A stretch of DNA of 21,116 nt from Treponema sp. (lineage in GTDB: Bacteria > Spirochaetota > Spirochaetia > Treponematales > Treponemataceae): the NCBI GenBank assembly GCA_017617145.1, contig JAFZWX010000134.1, forward strand, positions 1-21,116, written 5' to 3'. Both the position numbers and the translations under genes were made by a program. The notes beneath the pieces are model-generated. The model did no database searches, was not told the origin of the DNA, and saw nothing but the letters and a program-made list of their open reading frames with translations. Shown here in pieces: positions 1 through 7,142 of the stretch (within the stretch, counting starts at the first letter, position 1; each line of letters starts with the position of its first letter).

Positions 1-2
1 AT

Positions 3-74
3 CTGCTTGAACTGAAAAAGAATGTGGACATTCTCCAGGAACAGCTCCTGAAAATGTCCATCAAACCTAAATAA
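3..74 (+). CDS. 3' end of an unidentified protein with coiled-coil tail (partial)
   Basis: An open frame enters from the left edge and ends at TAA 72-74. The 23 visible residues (LLELKKNVDILQEQLLKMSI...) show leucine/isoleucine spacing typical of an amphipathic coiled coil followed by a short basic tail ending KPK. No catalytic motif is visible and the family cannot be named. It is co-directional with uxaC, 123 nt downstream. Codon choice resembles the neighbouring genes, which supports a real coding end, but 23 residues are weak evidence. Confidence 0.5.
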   Translation: MLELKKNVDILQEQLLKMSIKPK

Positions 75-134
75 TTTCGGTTAGAATTCTAACATGATTT
101 ACGGTTAGATTTCGGTTAGATTTTTACATGATTT
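75..134 (+). promoter_or_regulatory. Direct repeats and palindrome upstream of uxaC (candidate operator)
   Basis: Two imperfect copies of a 25-26 nt unit lie at 75-100 and 110-134, each starting TTTCGGTTAGA and ending ACATGATTT. A third CGGTTAGA half-site lies between them at 102-109. The left copy contains the perfect 14-bp palindrome GTTAGAATTCTAAC (80-93). This is the only sizeable gap before uxaC, so it may be the binding site of a uronate-responsive regulator. The regulator is unknown and the motif was not seen upstream of the divergent - strand operon. Confidence 0.5.
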
Positions 135-197
135 AATACGCAATGTTAAATATTGAAGAAAAACTGCATGCATAATATACTTATGAATGAGGATTTT

Positions 198-1634
198 ATG
201 AAAACATTTTTGAATGAAAATTTTATTTTACAAAGTGAAGAAGCAAAAACACTTTACCATAAATATGCCGAAAACGAACCTATTTTTGATTTTCATAATC
301 ATTTGTCGCCACAGGAAATATTTGAAAACAAACCTTTAGGAAATCTTGCAAATGCATGGCTTGATCATGATCATTACAAATGGCGTGCTATGCGTGCTGC
401 CGGAATAGATGAGAATCTTATTACAGGACACCTTAAGGCTGGTACTGGTACTGAGCCTTCCGAATGTTATGATTATGAGCGTTATCTTGCTTTTGTAAAA
501 ACGCTTCAAGGATGTATAGGAAATCCTCTTTATCACTGGAGTCATCTGGAATTACAAAGATACTTTGGTATAACTGAACCTTTGACAGAAAAAAATGCTC
601 GTGCGGTTTGGGATAAATGTAATGAACTTCTTTTAAAGCAGGAATATACTCCACAGGGACTTTTACGAAAGATGGGTGTAAAAGCATTGTGTACAACTGA
701 TGATCCGCTTGATGATTTACAGTGGCATAAAAAAATCGCTCAGTCTTCAGATTCTAAAAATTCAGGAACAGAAAGTATAAAAGTATTACCTTCCTTCAGA
801 CCGGATATGGTTTTAAATGCCGATAGCCCTGATTTTGCAGATTATATTTCTCGATTACAAAAGGCATCTGGCATCAAATTTAAATCAATTACAGATATGT
901 TATCAGCGCTTGCTGCCCGAATGGATTTTTTTAAGCAGAATGGCTCTCTCGTAAGTGATCACTCTCTTGAAACTGATTTTTATCTGCCTTCAAATTTTGA
1001 TGATGTTAATTACATTTTTGAAAAAGCCTGGATTGGAAAACACTTAAAGCCAGAAGAACTTGCAAAATATAAAGGTTATGTACTTATTGAACTTGGAAAA
1101 CTTTATGCACAAAAAGGTTTTGTAATGCAGCTTCATATTGGTGCCTTGCGCGATAATAATTCAATGCTTTTGCAGGAACGCGGAAAAAATGTTGGTGTAG
1201 ACAGTTTGAATGATTTTAATTTTGCGCAGCAGCTTTCGGCTGTTCTTGACGGTATTTATAAATGTTCCGAATCTCCAAAAATTATTCTTTATAATCTTAA
1301 TCCTAAGGATAATGAAGCTCTTGCAACAATGGCAGCAAATTTCCGCAACTGTTTGTTTGGGCCTGCCTGGTGGTTTAATGATCATAAAGATGGCATTGAA
1401 GAACAGATTCGTGTTTATGCAAGAACAGCAGTACTCGGAAAGTATGTTGGAATGCTTACCGACAGCCGAAGTTTTTTGTCTTATCCTCGGCATGAATATT
1501 TTAGAAGAATACTGTGTAATTTTATAGGAAATCTGGTAGAGCAGGGTGAGTTCCCTTGGGATGAAGAAATGCTTGGTCAGATAGTAAAGAATATATGTTA
1601 CAAAAATGCCGTAGAGTTTTTTGGGCTTAAATAA
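198..1634 (+). CDS. uxaC: Uronate (glucuronate/galacturonate) isomerase UxaC
   Basis: Cytosolic isomerase that converts D-glucuronate to D-fructuronate and D-galacturonate to D-tagaturonate, the first step of hexuronate breakdown. The 478-residue product matches the usual size (E. coli about 470). Visible family signatures are the metal-binding HxH in FDFHNHLSP (H33, H35), the CTTDDP segment (165-170), LHIGALRDNNS, and the C-terminal SYPRHEYFRRILCN block. The frame is open back to a TTG at 153, but the ATG at 198 is preferred: it has TGAGGA just upstream and gives the expected N-terminus. The stop TAA directly abuts the ATG of the next gene, so the two are probably co-transcribed. UxaA and UxaB, which act on its product, are encoded convergently nearby. 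The identification is secure; the substrate preference is not determinable from sequence. Confidence 0.96.
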   Translation: MKTFLNENFILQSEEAKTLYHKYAENEPIFDFHNHLSPQEIFENKPLGNLANAWLDHDHYKWRAMRAAGIDENLITGHLKAGTGTEPSECYDYERYLAFVKTLQGCIGNPLYHWSHLELQRYFGITEPLTEKNARAVWDKCNELLLKQEYTPQGLLRKMGVKALCTTDDPLDDLQWHKKIAQSSDSKNSGTESIKVLPSFRPDMVLNADSPDFADYISRLQKASGIKFKSITDMLSALAARMDFFKQNGSLVSDHSLETDFYLPSNFDDVNYIFEKAWIGKHLKPEELAKYKGYVLIELGKLYAQKGFVMQLHIGALRDNNSMLLQERGKNVGVDSLNDFNFAQQLSAVLDGIYKCSESPKIILYNLNPKDNEALATMAANFRNCLFGPAWWFNDHKDGIEEQIRVYARTAVLGKYVGMLTDSRSFLSYPRHEYFRRILCNFIGNLVEQGEFPWDEEMLGQIVKNICYKNAVEFFGLK

Positions 1635-2732
1635 ATGAAGAATAAAGCTTTTGGATTTTTGTTAATTCTTGTTGTATTCATTTTTGCATCCTGTACATCA
1701 AAGGATGAATTTGATTGTGATGAAATAATCAATCCTTCATATGCACAGGAAATTGACAAAATAGAAAAATATCTTGAAGAAAAAAAATTCGAAGGCGCAG
1801 TACTTGTTGCAAAAAATAAAGATATTGTTTTTGCAAAAGGTTATGGACTTTGTGATAGAAAAAATCCTGATGCCGGCGAAATAAAAATTAATACAACTTT
1901 TGAAATCGGTTCAATAACAAAACAGATGACAGCAGCCGCCATTATGCAGCTTGTTGAAAAAAAGAAGCTTTCGGTAAATGATAAAATTTCGCGCTGGTTT
2001 CCTGAATATCAATATGCCGATGACATTACAGTTGAAATGCTTTTGGATATGCATTCCGGGCTTACAGATTGTTTGAATGCACCTTATGAGTTTTTTCCAA
2101 AAGAAATTGCAGACAAAATTGAACGGGCAACTGTGCGCAATGAACCTGTTGAAGAAGAAATCATTTTAAAATATTTGAATGACGCTCCGCTTTTTATAAA
2201 TCCGGGTACTGAATATTTTTACTGCAATACAAACTACTATCTGCTTGCCAAAATCATCGAACAGGTTTCGGGGCTTTCGTATGAAGATTATATGAAAAAG
2301 AATCTTTTTGTTCCGTGTAAGATGAATAATACAAATATTGATTTTCAGAATACCGATACACGTGGTTATGACTGGAAGAATCGTTATTATAGTATTCCTG
2401 CAGGTTTTTCTACAGGTTATGGTGATGTAAATTCTTCTATAGTCGATTTGTATAAATGGACAGAACACTTTGTAAATGGAAAGGTTGTTAAGAAAAAAAC
2501 TTTTAAGAAAATGATAGACAGCGATTCTTACGGTTATGGAGTTTATGTTCAAAATGGTGAAATTTTCCACGGTGGTGCAACAAATGTTTTTAATTCATAC
2601 AGCACATATCATCCGGAATCAAAAACGACAATTATTATTTTAATAAATCGTCCTCAAAACGAAAAATATGCAGCTACCTTTGCACGCGGGATTCTTCGGA
2701 TTGTGATTCCTGATTCTGCTGAAGGGTTATAG
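1635..2732 (+). CDS. Serine beta-lactamase-fold hydrolase, predicted lipoprotein
   Basis: 365 residues. The N-terminus is a lipoprotein signal: a hydrophobic stretch ending FASC with Cys20 as the likely lipidated residue, a relaxed lipobox of the kind spirochaetes use. The rest is the class C beta-lactamase/penicillin-binding-protein fold: SxxK at S93-K96 (nucleophile and base), YxN at Y196-N198, and HGG at 312-314 in place of KTG. HGG is common in esterase or peptidase members, so an antibiotic-hydrolysing role is not implied; the substrate is unknown. The ATG immediately follows the uxaC stop, so translation is likely coupled, and the enzyme may act in the periplasm on something linked to uronate supply. 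Its stop TAG directly abuts the convergent uxaA stop, leaving no room for a terminator. Confidence 0.88.
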   Translation: MKNKAFGFLLILVVFIFASCTSKDEFDCDEIINPSYAQEIDKIEKYLEEKKFEGAVLVAKNKDIVFAKGYGLCDRKNPDAGEIKINTTFEIGSITKQMTAAAIMQLVEKKKLSVNDKISRWFPEYQYADDITVEMLLDMHSGLTDCLNAPYEFFPKEIADKIERATVRNEPVEEEIILKYLNDAPLFINPGTEYFYCNTNYYLLAKIIEQVSGLSYEDYMKKNLFVPCKMNNTNIDFQNTDTRGYDWKNRYYSIPAGFSTGYGDVNSSIVDLYKWTEHFVNGKVVKKKTFKKMIDSDSYGYGVYVQNGEIFHGGATNVFNSYSTYHPESKTTIIILINRPQNEKYAATFARGILRIVIPDSAEGL

Positions 2733-4124
2733 AGTAACGCCTTCTTTAAAAATTGCAATTTCTCTATAACCGTTTGTTTCGTTTTTAGTTTGGGTCCCTT
2801 CTGCAACACTAATTACAAAATTGAAGAAATCTTCACGCAGGGATTTTCCTTCAAGAATTGGGCTTGCATCAAAATCTATCCAATTTGATTTATGTTTGGC
2901 GAGATTCTGATTTGTAGCAATTTTAATTGTTGGAACAGGAGCGCCAAGAGGAGTTCCTCTGCCTGTTGAAAATAGTATTAAATGACAGCCTGCTGCAGTT
3001 AGATTTGTTACTGCAACAATGTCGTTCCCGGGACCGTTTAAAAGATTTAAGCCATTTTGTGTGAGTGTTTCTCCGTAATCAAGAACATCTACAACTGCGC
3101 TGGTTCCGCCTTTTTGTACGCACCCTAAAGACTTTTCTTCGAGAGTAGTAATGCCACCTTCCTTGTTCCCGGGGGAAGGATTTTCGTATACAACCTGACC
3201 ATGCTTTGTAAAATAATCTTTGAAGTTGTTTATGAGCTCTACAGTTTTTTCAAAGGTTGCGCGGTCTTTGCAGCGGTTCATAAGGAGTGTTTCTGCACCA
3301 AACATTTCGGGAACTTCGGTAAGGACTGTCGTACCACCAGCTGAAGTCAGCAGATCAGAGAACTGTCCTATAAGTGGATTTGCAGTTATGCCAGAAAATC
3401 CGTCCGAGCCTCCGCATTTTAATCCTACTTTGAGCTTTGATAGAGGAACAGGTTTTCGAGTAAATGTAGCTGCGTAAGACTGCAGTTCTTTTATGAGCTT
3501 TACGCCCTGTGCAAAATCGTCGTCGTAATCCTGGGCGTTCATGAACTTTACGCGGTCTGTATTTATAGGGCCTGCCTGTTCCAGAATTTTTTTGAACTCG
3601 TTTATGTTGTTGTTTTCGCAGCCAAGTCCAAGTACAAGAACTCCCCCGGCATTAGGATGATTTACAAGCCCACGCAGGATTTTTTGTGTTATAAGATGGT
3701 CGCCTCCAAGTTGAGAACATCCGTATGGATGTGTAAAACTGAAAGCACCTGTTGCAGCAGCAAGCTTTTCTGCCAGTTTGTTTACGCAGCCGACTGTGTT
3801 GATTATCCAGATGTCGTTGCGAATACCAATGTCACCGTTTGCGCGCGGATAGGCAAGAATTGTTTTCGCGGTCCCTGAGCCTGTCGAAGGGCGATCATTT
3901 GTTCCTGCAGGGCAATATTCATACTCCAGTTTATCCTTTAAATTAGTTGCAAGATTCTGGGTGTGAACGCGTTCACCTTTTTTAATATCACAGGTAGCGT
4001 GTCCAATTGGAAATCCGTATTTAATAACATTTTCACCGGTAGAAATATGACGCAAGGCAACCTTGTGACCTGTGTCTAAATCGGTGGCAACTGAATCGGC
4101 AGGATTAATCTGGTGTAAGTTCAT
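2727..4124 (-). CDS. uxaA: Altronate dehydratase UxaA
   Basis: Dehydrates D-altronate to 2-keto-3-deoxygluconate in the cytosol. The 465-residue protein has an N-terminal SAF domain (about 1-65, with IKYGFPIGHATCDIKKGERVHTQNLATNL) and a C-terminal catalytic domain carrying THPYGCSQLGGDH, GLGCENNN, CGGSDGFSGITANP, EVPEMFGAE and STGRGTPLGAPVPTIKIATN, all typical of the family. The C-terminus IAIFKEGVTL is also characteristic. An in-frame dispersed repeat (3873-3891) encodes RPSTGSGT at residues 78-85, exactly in the linker between the two domains, where it should be tolerated. It is the last gene of the operon, starting one base after the uxaB stop. 2-keto-3-deoxygluconate kinase and aldolase are not in the window. 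Confidence 0.96.
   Translation of the reverse strand: MNLHQINPADSVATDLDTGHKVALRHISTGENVIKYGFPIGHATCDIKKGERVHTQNLATNLKDKLEYEYCPAGTNDRPSTGSGTAKTILAYPRANGDIGIRNDIWIINTVGCVNKLAEKLAAATGAFSFTHPYGCSQLGGDHLITQKILRGLVNHPNAGGVLVLGLGCENNNINEFKKILEQAGPINTDRVKFMNAQDYDDDFAQGVKLIKELQSYAATFTRKPVPLSKLKVGLKCGGSDGFSGITANPLIGQFSDLLTSAGGTTVLTEVPEMFGAETLLMNRCKDRATFEKTVELINNFKDYFTKHGQVVYENPSPGNKEGGITTLEEKSLGCVQKGGTSAVVDVLDYGETLTQNGLNLLNGPGNDIVAVTNLTAAGCHLILFSTGRGTPLGAPVPTIKIATNQNLAKHKSNWIDFDASPILEGKSLREDFFNFVISVAEGTQTKNETNGYREIAIFKEGVTL
3873..3891 (-). repeat. Dispersed repeat copy 1, in frame in uxaA
   Basis: On the - strand this reads CCCTTCGACAGGCTCAGGG, one base different from the copy at 6628-6646. It is translated within uxaA as PSTGSG in the linker between the SAF and catalytic domains. 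The ends CCCT/AGGG are complementary. A third, more diverged copy lies in sufD. Confidence 0.85.
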
Positions 4125-4125
4125 G

Positions 4126-5493
4126 CTAACACTCCAGTCTGGAATAAGCGGCTTTTATACCGTTGTTTATTATTATATCATAATATTTTTGTACATCGTC
4201 AAGCAGAAATGATATGTCCTGACTCCAATAATCTTCGCGGACAAGAATTTGTTCCAGGGTTGCTGTTTTCATGAAAGACATTATTTCTTCGCCGTCGTTT
4301 GCTTCGTCTGTTTTATAAAAGGCAATAAGAGCCGCAAGCGAGAAGGTAAGGCACTGTGGAATTTTGCCAAATATATCCATGTATTCAATAATTGTTGGAA
4401 GTACGCGTGCCTTAAACTTGCTTACGGAATTTAATGCAATACTCAATAGCTGATGCTTTACAAAAGGATTTGCAAATCGTTCAAGAACATCCTTTGCAAA
4501 CTGTTCATATTCTTTTTGTGTTGCTGAATTCTGTCCTGCAGCAAGAGTTGGAACAATTTCCTGGAAAAGTGTTTTGTTAAGGAAAGTATTTACAGTTTTA
4601 TCATCAAGACATTCTTTTACTGTAGAAAGTCCGTACAAGCGGGCAGCCAGAACCATTGAAGTATGTGCTCCATTTAAAATTCGGACCTTTCGTTTTTTAT
4701 ACGGTTTTACATCAGGTGTCCAGATAACATTTATTCCTGCCTTTTTCAGCGGGAACTCGTTTTCAAAATTTCCTTCGATTACCCACAGATGAAAGATTTC
4801 TGCTGTGTTCATAAGTTTGTCACTGTTAGTTAGACCTAACTCGTTTTTTAGTCGTGTGTCTAGTTCCTGTTTTTCTGCTTCATCTTTTGGATAACCTGTA
4901 CAGATGCGGTCAACTAAAGTGTTGCAGAAATAATTTTGAGTTCTGATCCATTCAATAAAAGCTTTCGGTAAATTCCAGAGTTCTGCATATTTTAAAACAC
5001 AGTTGAGTAATTCCTTTCCGTTATTATCGATGAGCTCACACGAAAGAATAATAAATCCACCAAGGCCAAGAGAGAACCGTTTGTAAAGGAGCGCAGTTAA
5101 TTTTGCAGGGAAAGATTTTGGCGGACGGTCATCGAGTTTTTCTGTTCCAAGATATTCAATTCCGGCTTCTGTTGTGTTTGTAATAATTACACGAAAATCC
5201 GGATTTTCTGCAAGCTTAAGATATTCATCATAGTCTGTGTAAGGATCAATTCCGCGCGAAATGGAATGAACTTCTATGCAGTCATTTACCACTTTGCCGT
5301 TTTCTACTCCACGCAAAAACTGATGATATACGCCGTGCTGTTCGTTTATAACAGGAATCAAACCTTTGCTGATTGGCTGCACAACAACGATTTTTCCGTC
5401 GTACAAGCCCTGTTCGTTCATCTTGTGTACAAAAACGTCTGCAAAACTTCGTAAAAATCCGCCTTCGCCAAATTGAATTATTGTTTCTTTCAT
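4126..5493 (-). CDS. uxaB: Tagaturonate reductase UxaB
   Basis: NADH-dependent reduction of D-tagaturonate to D-altronate in the cytosol. It belongs to the polyol-specific long-chain (mannitol dehydrogenase) family. The 455-residue product begins with the family's nucleotide-binding segment IIQFGEGGFLRSF and contains NTTEAGI, STLVDRI-like NTLVDRICTGYP, and the active-site pattern K-x4-N-x2-H at K269, N274, H277 within KKRKVRILNGAHTS. The block KHQLLSIALNSVSKFKARVLP is nearly invariant in UxaB. The start ATG lies one base after the fucU-like stop, and its ribosome site AGGGG lies inside the end of that gene; the stop is one base before uxaA. Fructuronate reductase (UxuB) is the close alternative, but sequence details and the uxaA partner favour UxaB. 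Confidence 0.94.
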   Translation of the reverse strand: MKETIIQFGEGGFLRSFADVFVHKMNEQGLYDGKIVVVQPISKGLIPVINEQHGVYHQFLRGVENGKVVNDCIEVHSISRGIDPYTDYDEYLKLAENPDFRVIITNTTEAGIEYLGTEKLDDRPPKSFPAKLTALLYKRFSLGLGGFIILSCELIDNNGKELLNCVLKYAELWNLPKAFIEWIRTQNYFCNTLVDRICTGYPKDEAEKQELDTRLKNELGLTNSDKLMNTAEIFHLWVIEGNFENEFPLKKAGINVIWTPDVKPYKKRKVRILNGAHTSMVLAARLYGLSTVKECLDDKTVNTFLNKTLFQEIVPTLAAGQNSATQKEYEQFAKDVLERFANPFVKHQLLSIALNSVSKFKARVLPTIIEYMDIFGKIPQCLTFSLAALIAFYKTDEANDGEEIMSFMKTATLEQILVREDYWSQDISFLLDDVQKYYDIIINNGIKAAYSRLEC

Positions 5494-5494
5494 T

Positions 5495-5941
5495 TTATTT
5501 CCCCTGGATTATACATCCTTTCTGTAAAATTACATTTGCATACTGACTGGTTTCGCTTGTGGCAATTACAGCGTAAGCTTTTTTTGCTTCATCGTAGAAA
5601 GCAAAGCGTTCAAGCATGCGGATGCTTTTTGCAGAACCTTCGCCCGATGCCTTTAGTATTTTTTTATATTTTTCCCATATAGAAACATCTGCATTGTCAC
5701 CTTCACAGCGTTCCATAAGTGCAACAGGCTTTTCTACATACTGATCAAGCGGAAAAAGCTTAAGGATTGCCTCAAGAATTTCCGGAACCCCATGTCCGTC
5801 CATGCGGATAACAATTGCATTTTTGCCAACCGACTCTGCCGGAAAGTTCCCGTCTGCAATAACAATACTGTCTCCGTGGCCCATTTCGCAGAGGGTCTTA
5901 AGTAGAATAGGAGGAAGAATACTTGGAATATTTTTAAGCAT
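5495..5941 (-). CDS. fucU: FucU/RbsD-family sugar mutarotase
   Basis: Interconverts alpha and beta anomers of a free sugar in the cytosol. The 148 residues align end to end with FucU (L-fucose mutarotase, about 140 aa): MLKNIPSILPPILLKTLCEMGHGDSIVIAD at the start, with His22 in the GHGD motif and Asp30; RFAFYDEAKKAYAVIATSE; and the closing NVILQKGCI. ATG 5941 is chosen because AGGAG (5952-5948) sits 6 nt upstream and because translation further upstream only reads through the hairpin at 5971-6049. The neighbours are dehydrogenases and a lactonase-like hydrolase rather than fucose genes, so the sugar could be L-galactose, which differs from L-fucose only by the 6-hydroxyl. Substrate assignment is inference. 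Confidence 0.9.
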   Translation of the reverse strand: MLKNIPSILPPILLKTLCEMGHGDSIVIADGNFPAESVGKNAIVIRMDGHGVPEILEAILKLFPLDQYVEKPVALMERCEGDNADVSIWEKYKKILKASGEGSAKSIRMLERFAFYDEAKKAYAVIATSETSQYANVILQKGCIIQGK

Positions 5942-5970
5942 AAAAATCTCCTGTAAAATAATATTCATTT

Positions 5971-6049
5971 GTGCGCGTAGGGAGTTTTTGCGGCGGACGA
6001 CCTTCCTCTTCGTCCTGGTCGTTCGCTGTAAAAACTCCCGTAAGCGCAC
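5971..6049. repeat. Hairpin element 1: variable arms, conserved 14-nt loop
   Basis: This is an intercistronic inverted repeat between the amidohydrolase stop and the fucU-like start. The arms at 5971-6002 and 6017-6049 pair almost throughout: 3 G-T wobbles as + strand, one 1-nt bulge and one mismatch. The loop TTCCTCTTCGTCCT (6003-6016) is closed by CGACC/GGTCG. The ends are GTG...CAC. The outer arms (containing GGGAGTTTTT/AAAAACTCCC) match no other element in the window. There is no T-run after the stem, so it is not a standard terminator. Confidence 0.92.
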
Positions 6050-6065
6050 TATAAAAATGTCATAT

Positions 6066-7016
6066 TTACAACATATTTTTTATAGGCTTAAGAGGTTCCA
6101 TATTCTTAAACCCATAAAACTTCATTGCGTTCTCTCCCAGAAACAGTTTCTTTTCCTCGTCTGTCAATTTGTCTGTTTCATCTATAAAACGTACTGCCAT
6201 AATGTAAGTGATGTCTGTCATGGTGCGAGGATAGTCGCTGCCCCACATGAGCTTTTCCATGCCGCAGATATCACGTGCTTCAAGTATTGCATCGATTGCT
6301 GAAGGATACGGATAAAACTCTTTATGAAAAAGCCAGGTTAGTCCACCGCTTTCTATATAAACATTAGGCGCACGAGCAAGTTCAATTTGTTTTTGCCAGC
6401 CGTCTGTTGTGACCATTCCAAAGTGTCCTATTGCAATGCGCAGATTTGGGCATTCATTGATTATAAAGGACAGGTCATCTGTTTGTGCCGCACCGTCTGC
6501 CATATCGATTGAAATGAATTTTCCAGATGATTCGACCTGTTTAAAAAGTGGAAGAAGTTTTTTTAAGTCCGGGTCTGCAAGACGCCCTGCACAGATTTTT
6601 ATACCGTCGAAGTCTTTTGATAAAGGGCCCTTCGACAAGCTCAGGGAGTCGGTCGCTTCGCGACCTAAACAAGTTTGCTTCGCAAACTTGCTATTGCCTT
6701 CTTTATAGTCTTCATACAAGTTCGTAATCTTAATTCTATCCGGGAACTTCTTTTTTGCAGAAAGAAGATATTTGTCCTGGTTTCCGTCTATGTATTCCTG
6801 AGTAATTACAGCACCATTTACACCAGCATAATCCATATTTGCAATAAGGCGTTCAACAGTATTCTGGTTGTCGTTCATATAAGGAGGCATCATCTGTCGA
6901 ACTTCGCCACCGAAGTTAACTTTGCCGTTTCCAATCCCAAACACCGGTCTGCCACCAACCAGGCCTTTTTGAGTTTTCCACAAATGTACATGCGCGTCTA
7001 TTTTAACAACATCCAT
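6066..7016 (-). CDS. Amidohydrolase-2 family metal-dependent hydrolase, probable sugar lactonase
   Basis: 316-residue TIM-barrel hydrolase of the amidohydrolase superfamily (COG3618/COG2159 type). Metal and catalytic residues are visible: HxH at H9/H11 (IDAHVHLW), H198 (IAIGHFG), and D261 in MWGSDYP. COG3618 members include L-fucono- and L-galactono-1,5-lactonases; between two sugar dehydrogenases and a mutarotase, lactone opening is the likely job. ATG 7016 is chosen because GGGAG (7029-7025) lies 8 nt upstream and MDVVKIDAHVH is the normal N-terminus; the longer open frame only translates the hairpin at 7066-7139. Residues about 109-132 are encoded by a composite repeat insertion (6621-6690) in a loop after the NLYEDY strand. 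Whether the enzyme is still active is unknown, but no metal ligand is disturbed. The exact substrate is uncertain. Confidence 0.85.
   Translation of the reverse strand: MDVVKIDAHVHLWKTQKGLVGGRPVFGIGNGKVNFGGEVRQMMPPYMNDNQNTVERLIANMDYAGVNGAVITQEYIDGNQDKYLLSAKKKFPDRIKITNLYEDYKEGNSKFAKQTCLGREATDSLSLSKGPLSKDFDGIKICAGRLADPDLKKLLPLFKQVESSGKFISIDMADGAAQTDDLSFIINECPNLRIAIGHFGMVTTDGWQKQIELARAPNVYIESGGLTWLFHKEFYPYPSAIDAILEARDICGMEKLMWGSDYPRTMTDITYIMAVRFIDETDKLTDEEKKLFLGENAMKFYGFKNMEPLKPIKNML
6628..6646 (+). repeat. Dispersed repeat copy 2, in frame in the amidohydrolase
   Basis: CCCTTCGACAAGCTCAGGG on the + strand, opposite in orientation relative to the host gene from the copies in uxaA and sufD. The gene reads the complementary strand as SLSLSKGP. 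It is directly followed by two small hairpins (6651-6665 and 6670-6690), forming one composite insertion. Confidence 0.88.
6651..6690. repeat. Two adjacent TTC-loop hairpins within the amidohydrolase gene
   Basis: The first, 6651-6665, has 6-bp arms GGTCGC/GCGACC around TTC. The second, 6670-6690, has 9-bp arms CAAGTTTGC/GCAAACTTG around TTC. Both arms are perfect, both share the apex GCTTCGC, and the outer arms are unrelated. Together with the repeat at 6628-6646 they encode about 24 extra residues. Confidence 0.88.
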
Positions 7017-7065
7017 AATCCGTTCTCCCGATGGAAGACTTGCAAAGTTTAGTAGATTGCATACT

Positions 7066-7139
7066 GTGCCAAAAAGTTTCTGACGGCTCGCGACCTTCCT
7101 CTTCGCCCTGGTCGCGAGTTGGCAGAAACTTTTTGGCAC
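7066..7139. repeat. Hairpin element 2: variable arms, conserved 14-nt loop
   Basis: The arms at 7066-7095 and 7110-7139 form a 30-bp stem with one mismatch and two G-T wobbles. The outer 17 bp (GTGCCAAAAAGTTTCTG/CAGAAACTTTTTGGCAC) are perfect. The loop TTCCTCTTCGCCCT (7096-7109) is closed by CGCGACC/GGTCGCG. It begins 3 nt after the stop codon of the zinc dehydrogenase and ends before the amidohydrolase ribosome site. Confidence 0.94.
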
Positions 7140-7142
7140 CTT

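Noticed and set aside
153..197. TTG start for uxaC at 153
   Set aside because: It adds 15 residues not found in the family; ATG 198 has TGAGGA upstream.
1161..1527. Open frames on both strands inside uxaC, and many similar frames inside uxaB, guaA, sufB and others
   Set aside because: They are shadows of strongly identified genes, with no ribosome site or recognisable domain.
5942..6049. N-terminal extension of the FucU-like protein (starting MRLREFLQR)
   Set aside because: It only translates hairpin element 1; AGGAG and the normal N-terminus are at ATG 5941. The similar basic peptides in this and the amidohydrolase extension come from the shared loop sequence.
7017..7139. N-terminal extension of the amidohydrolase (starting MPKSFCQLA)
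   Set aside because: It translates hairpin element 2; a ribosome site and MDVVKIDAHVH place the start at 7016.
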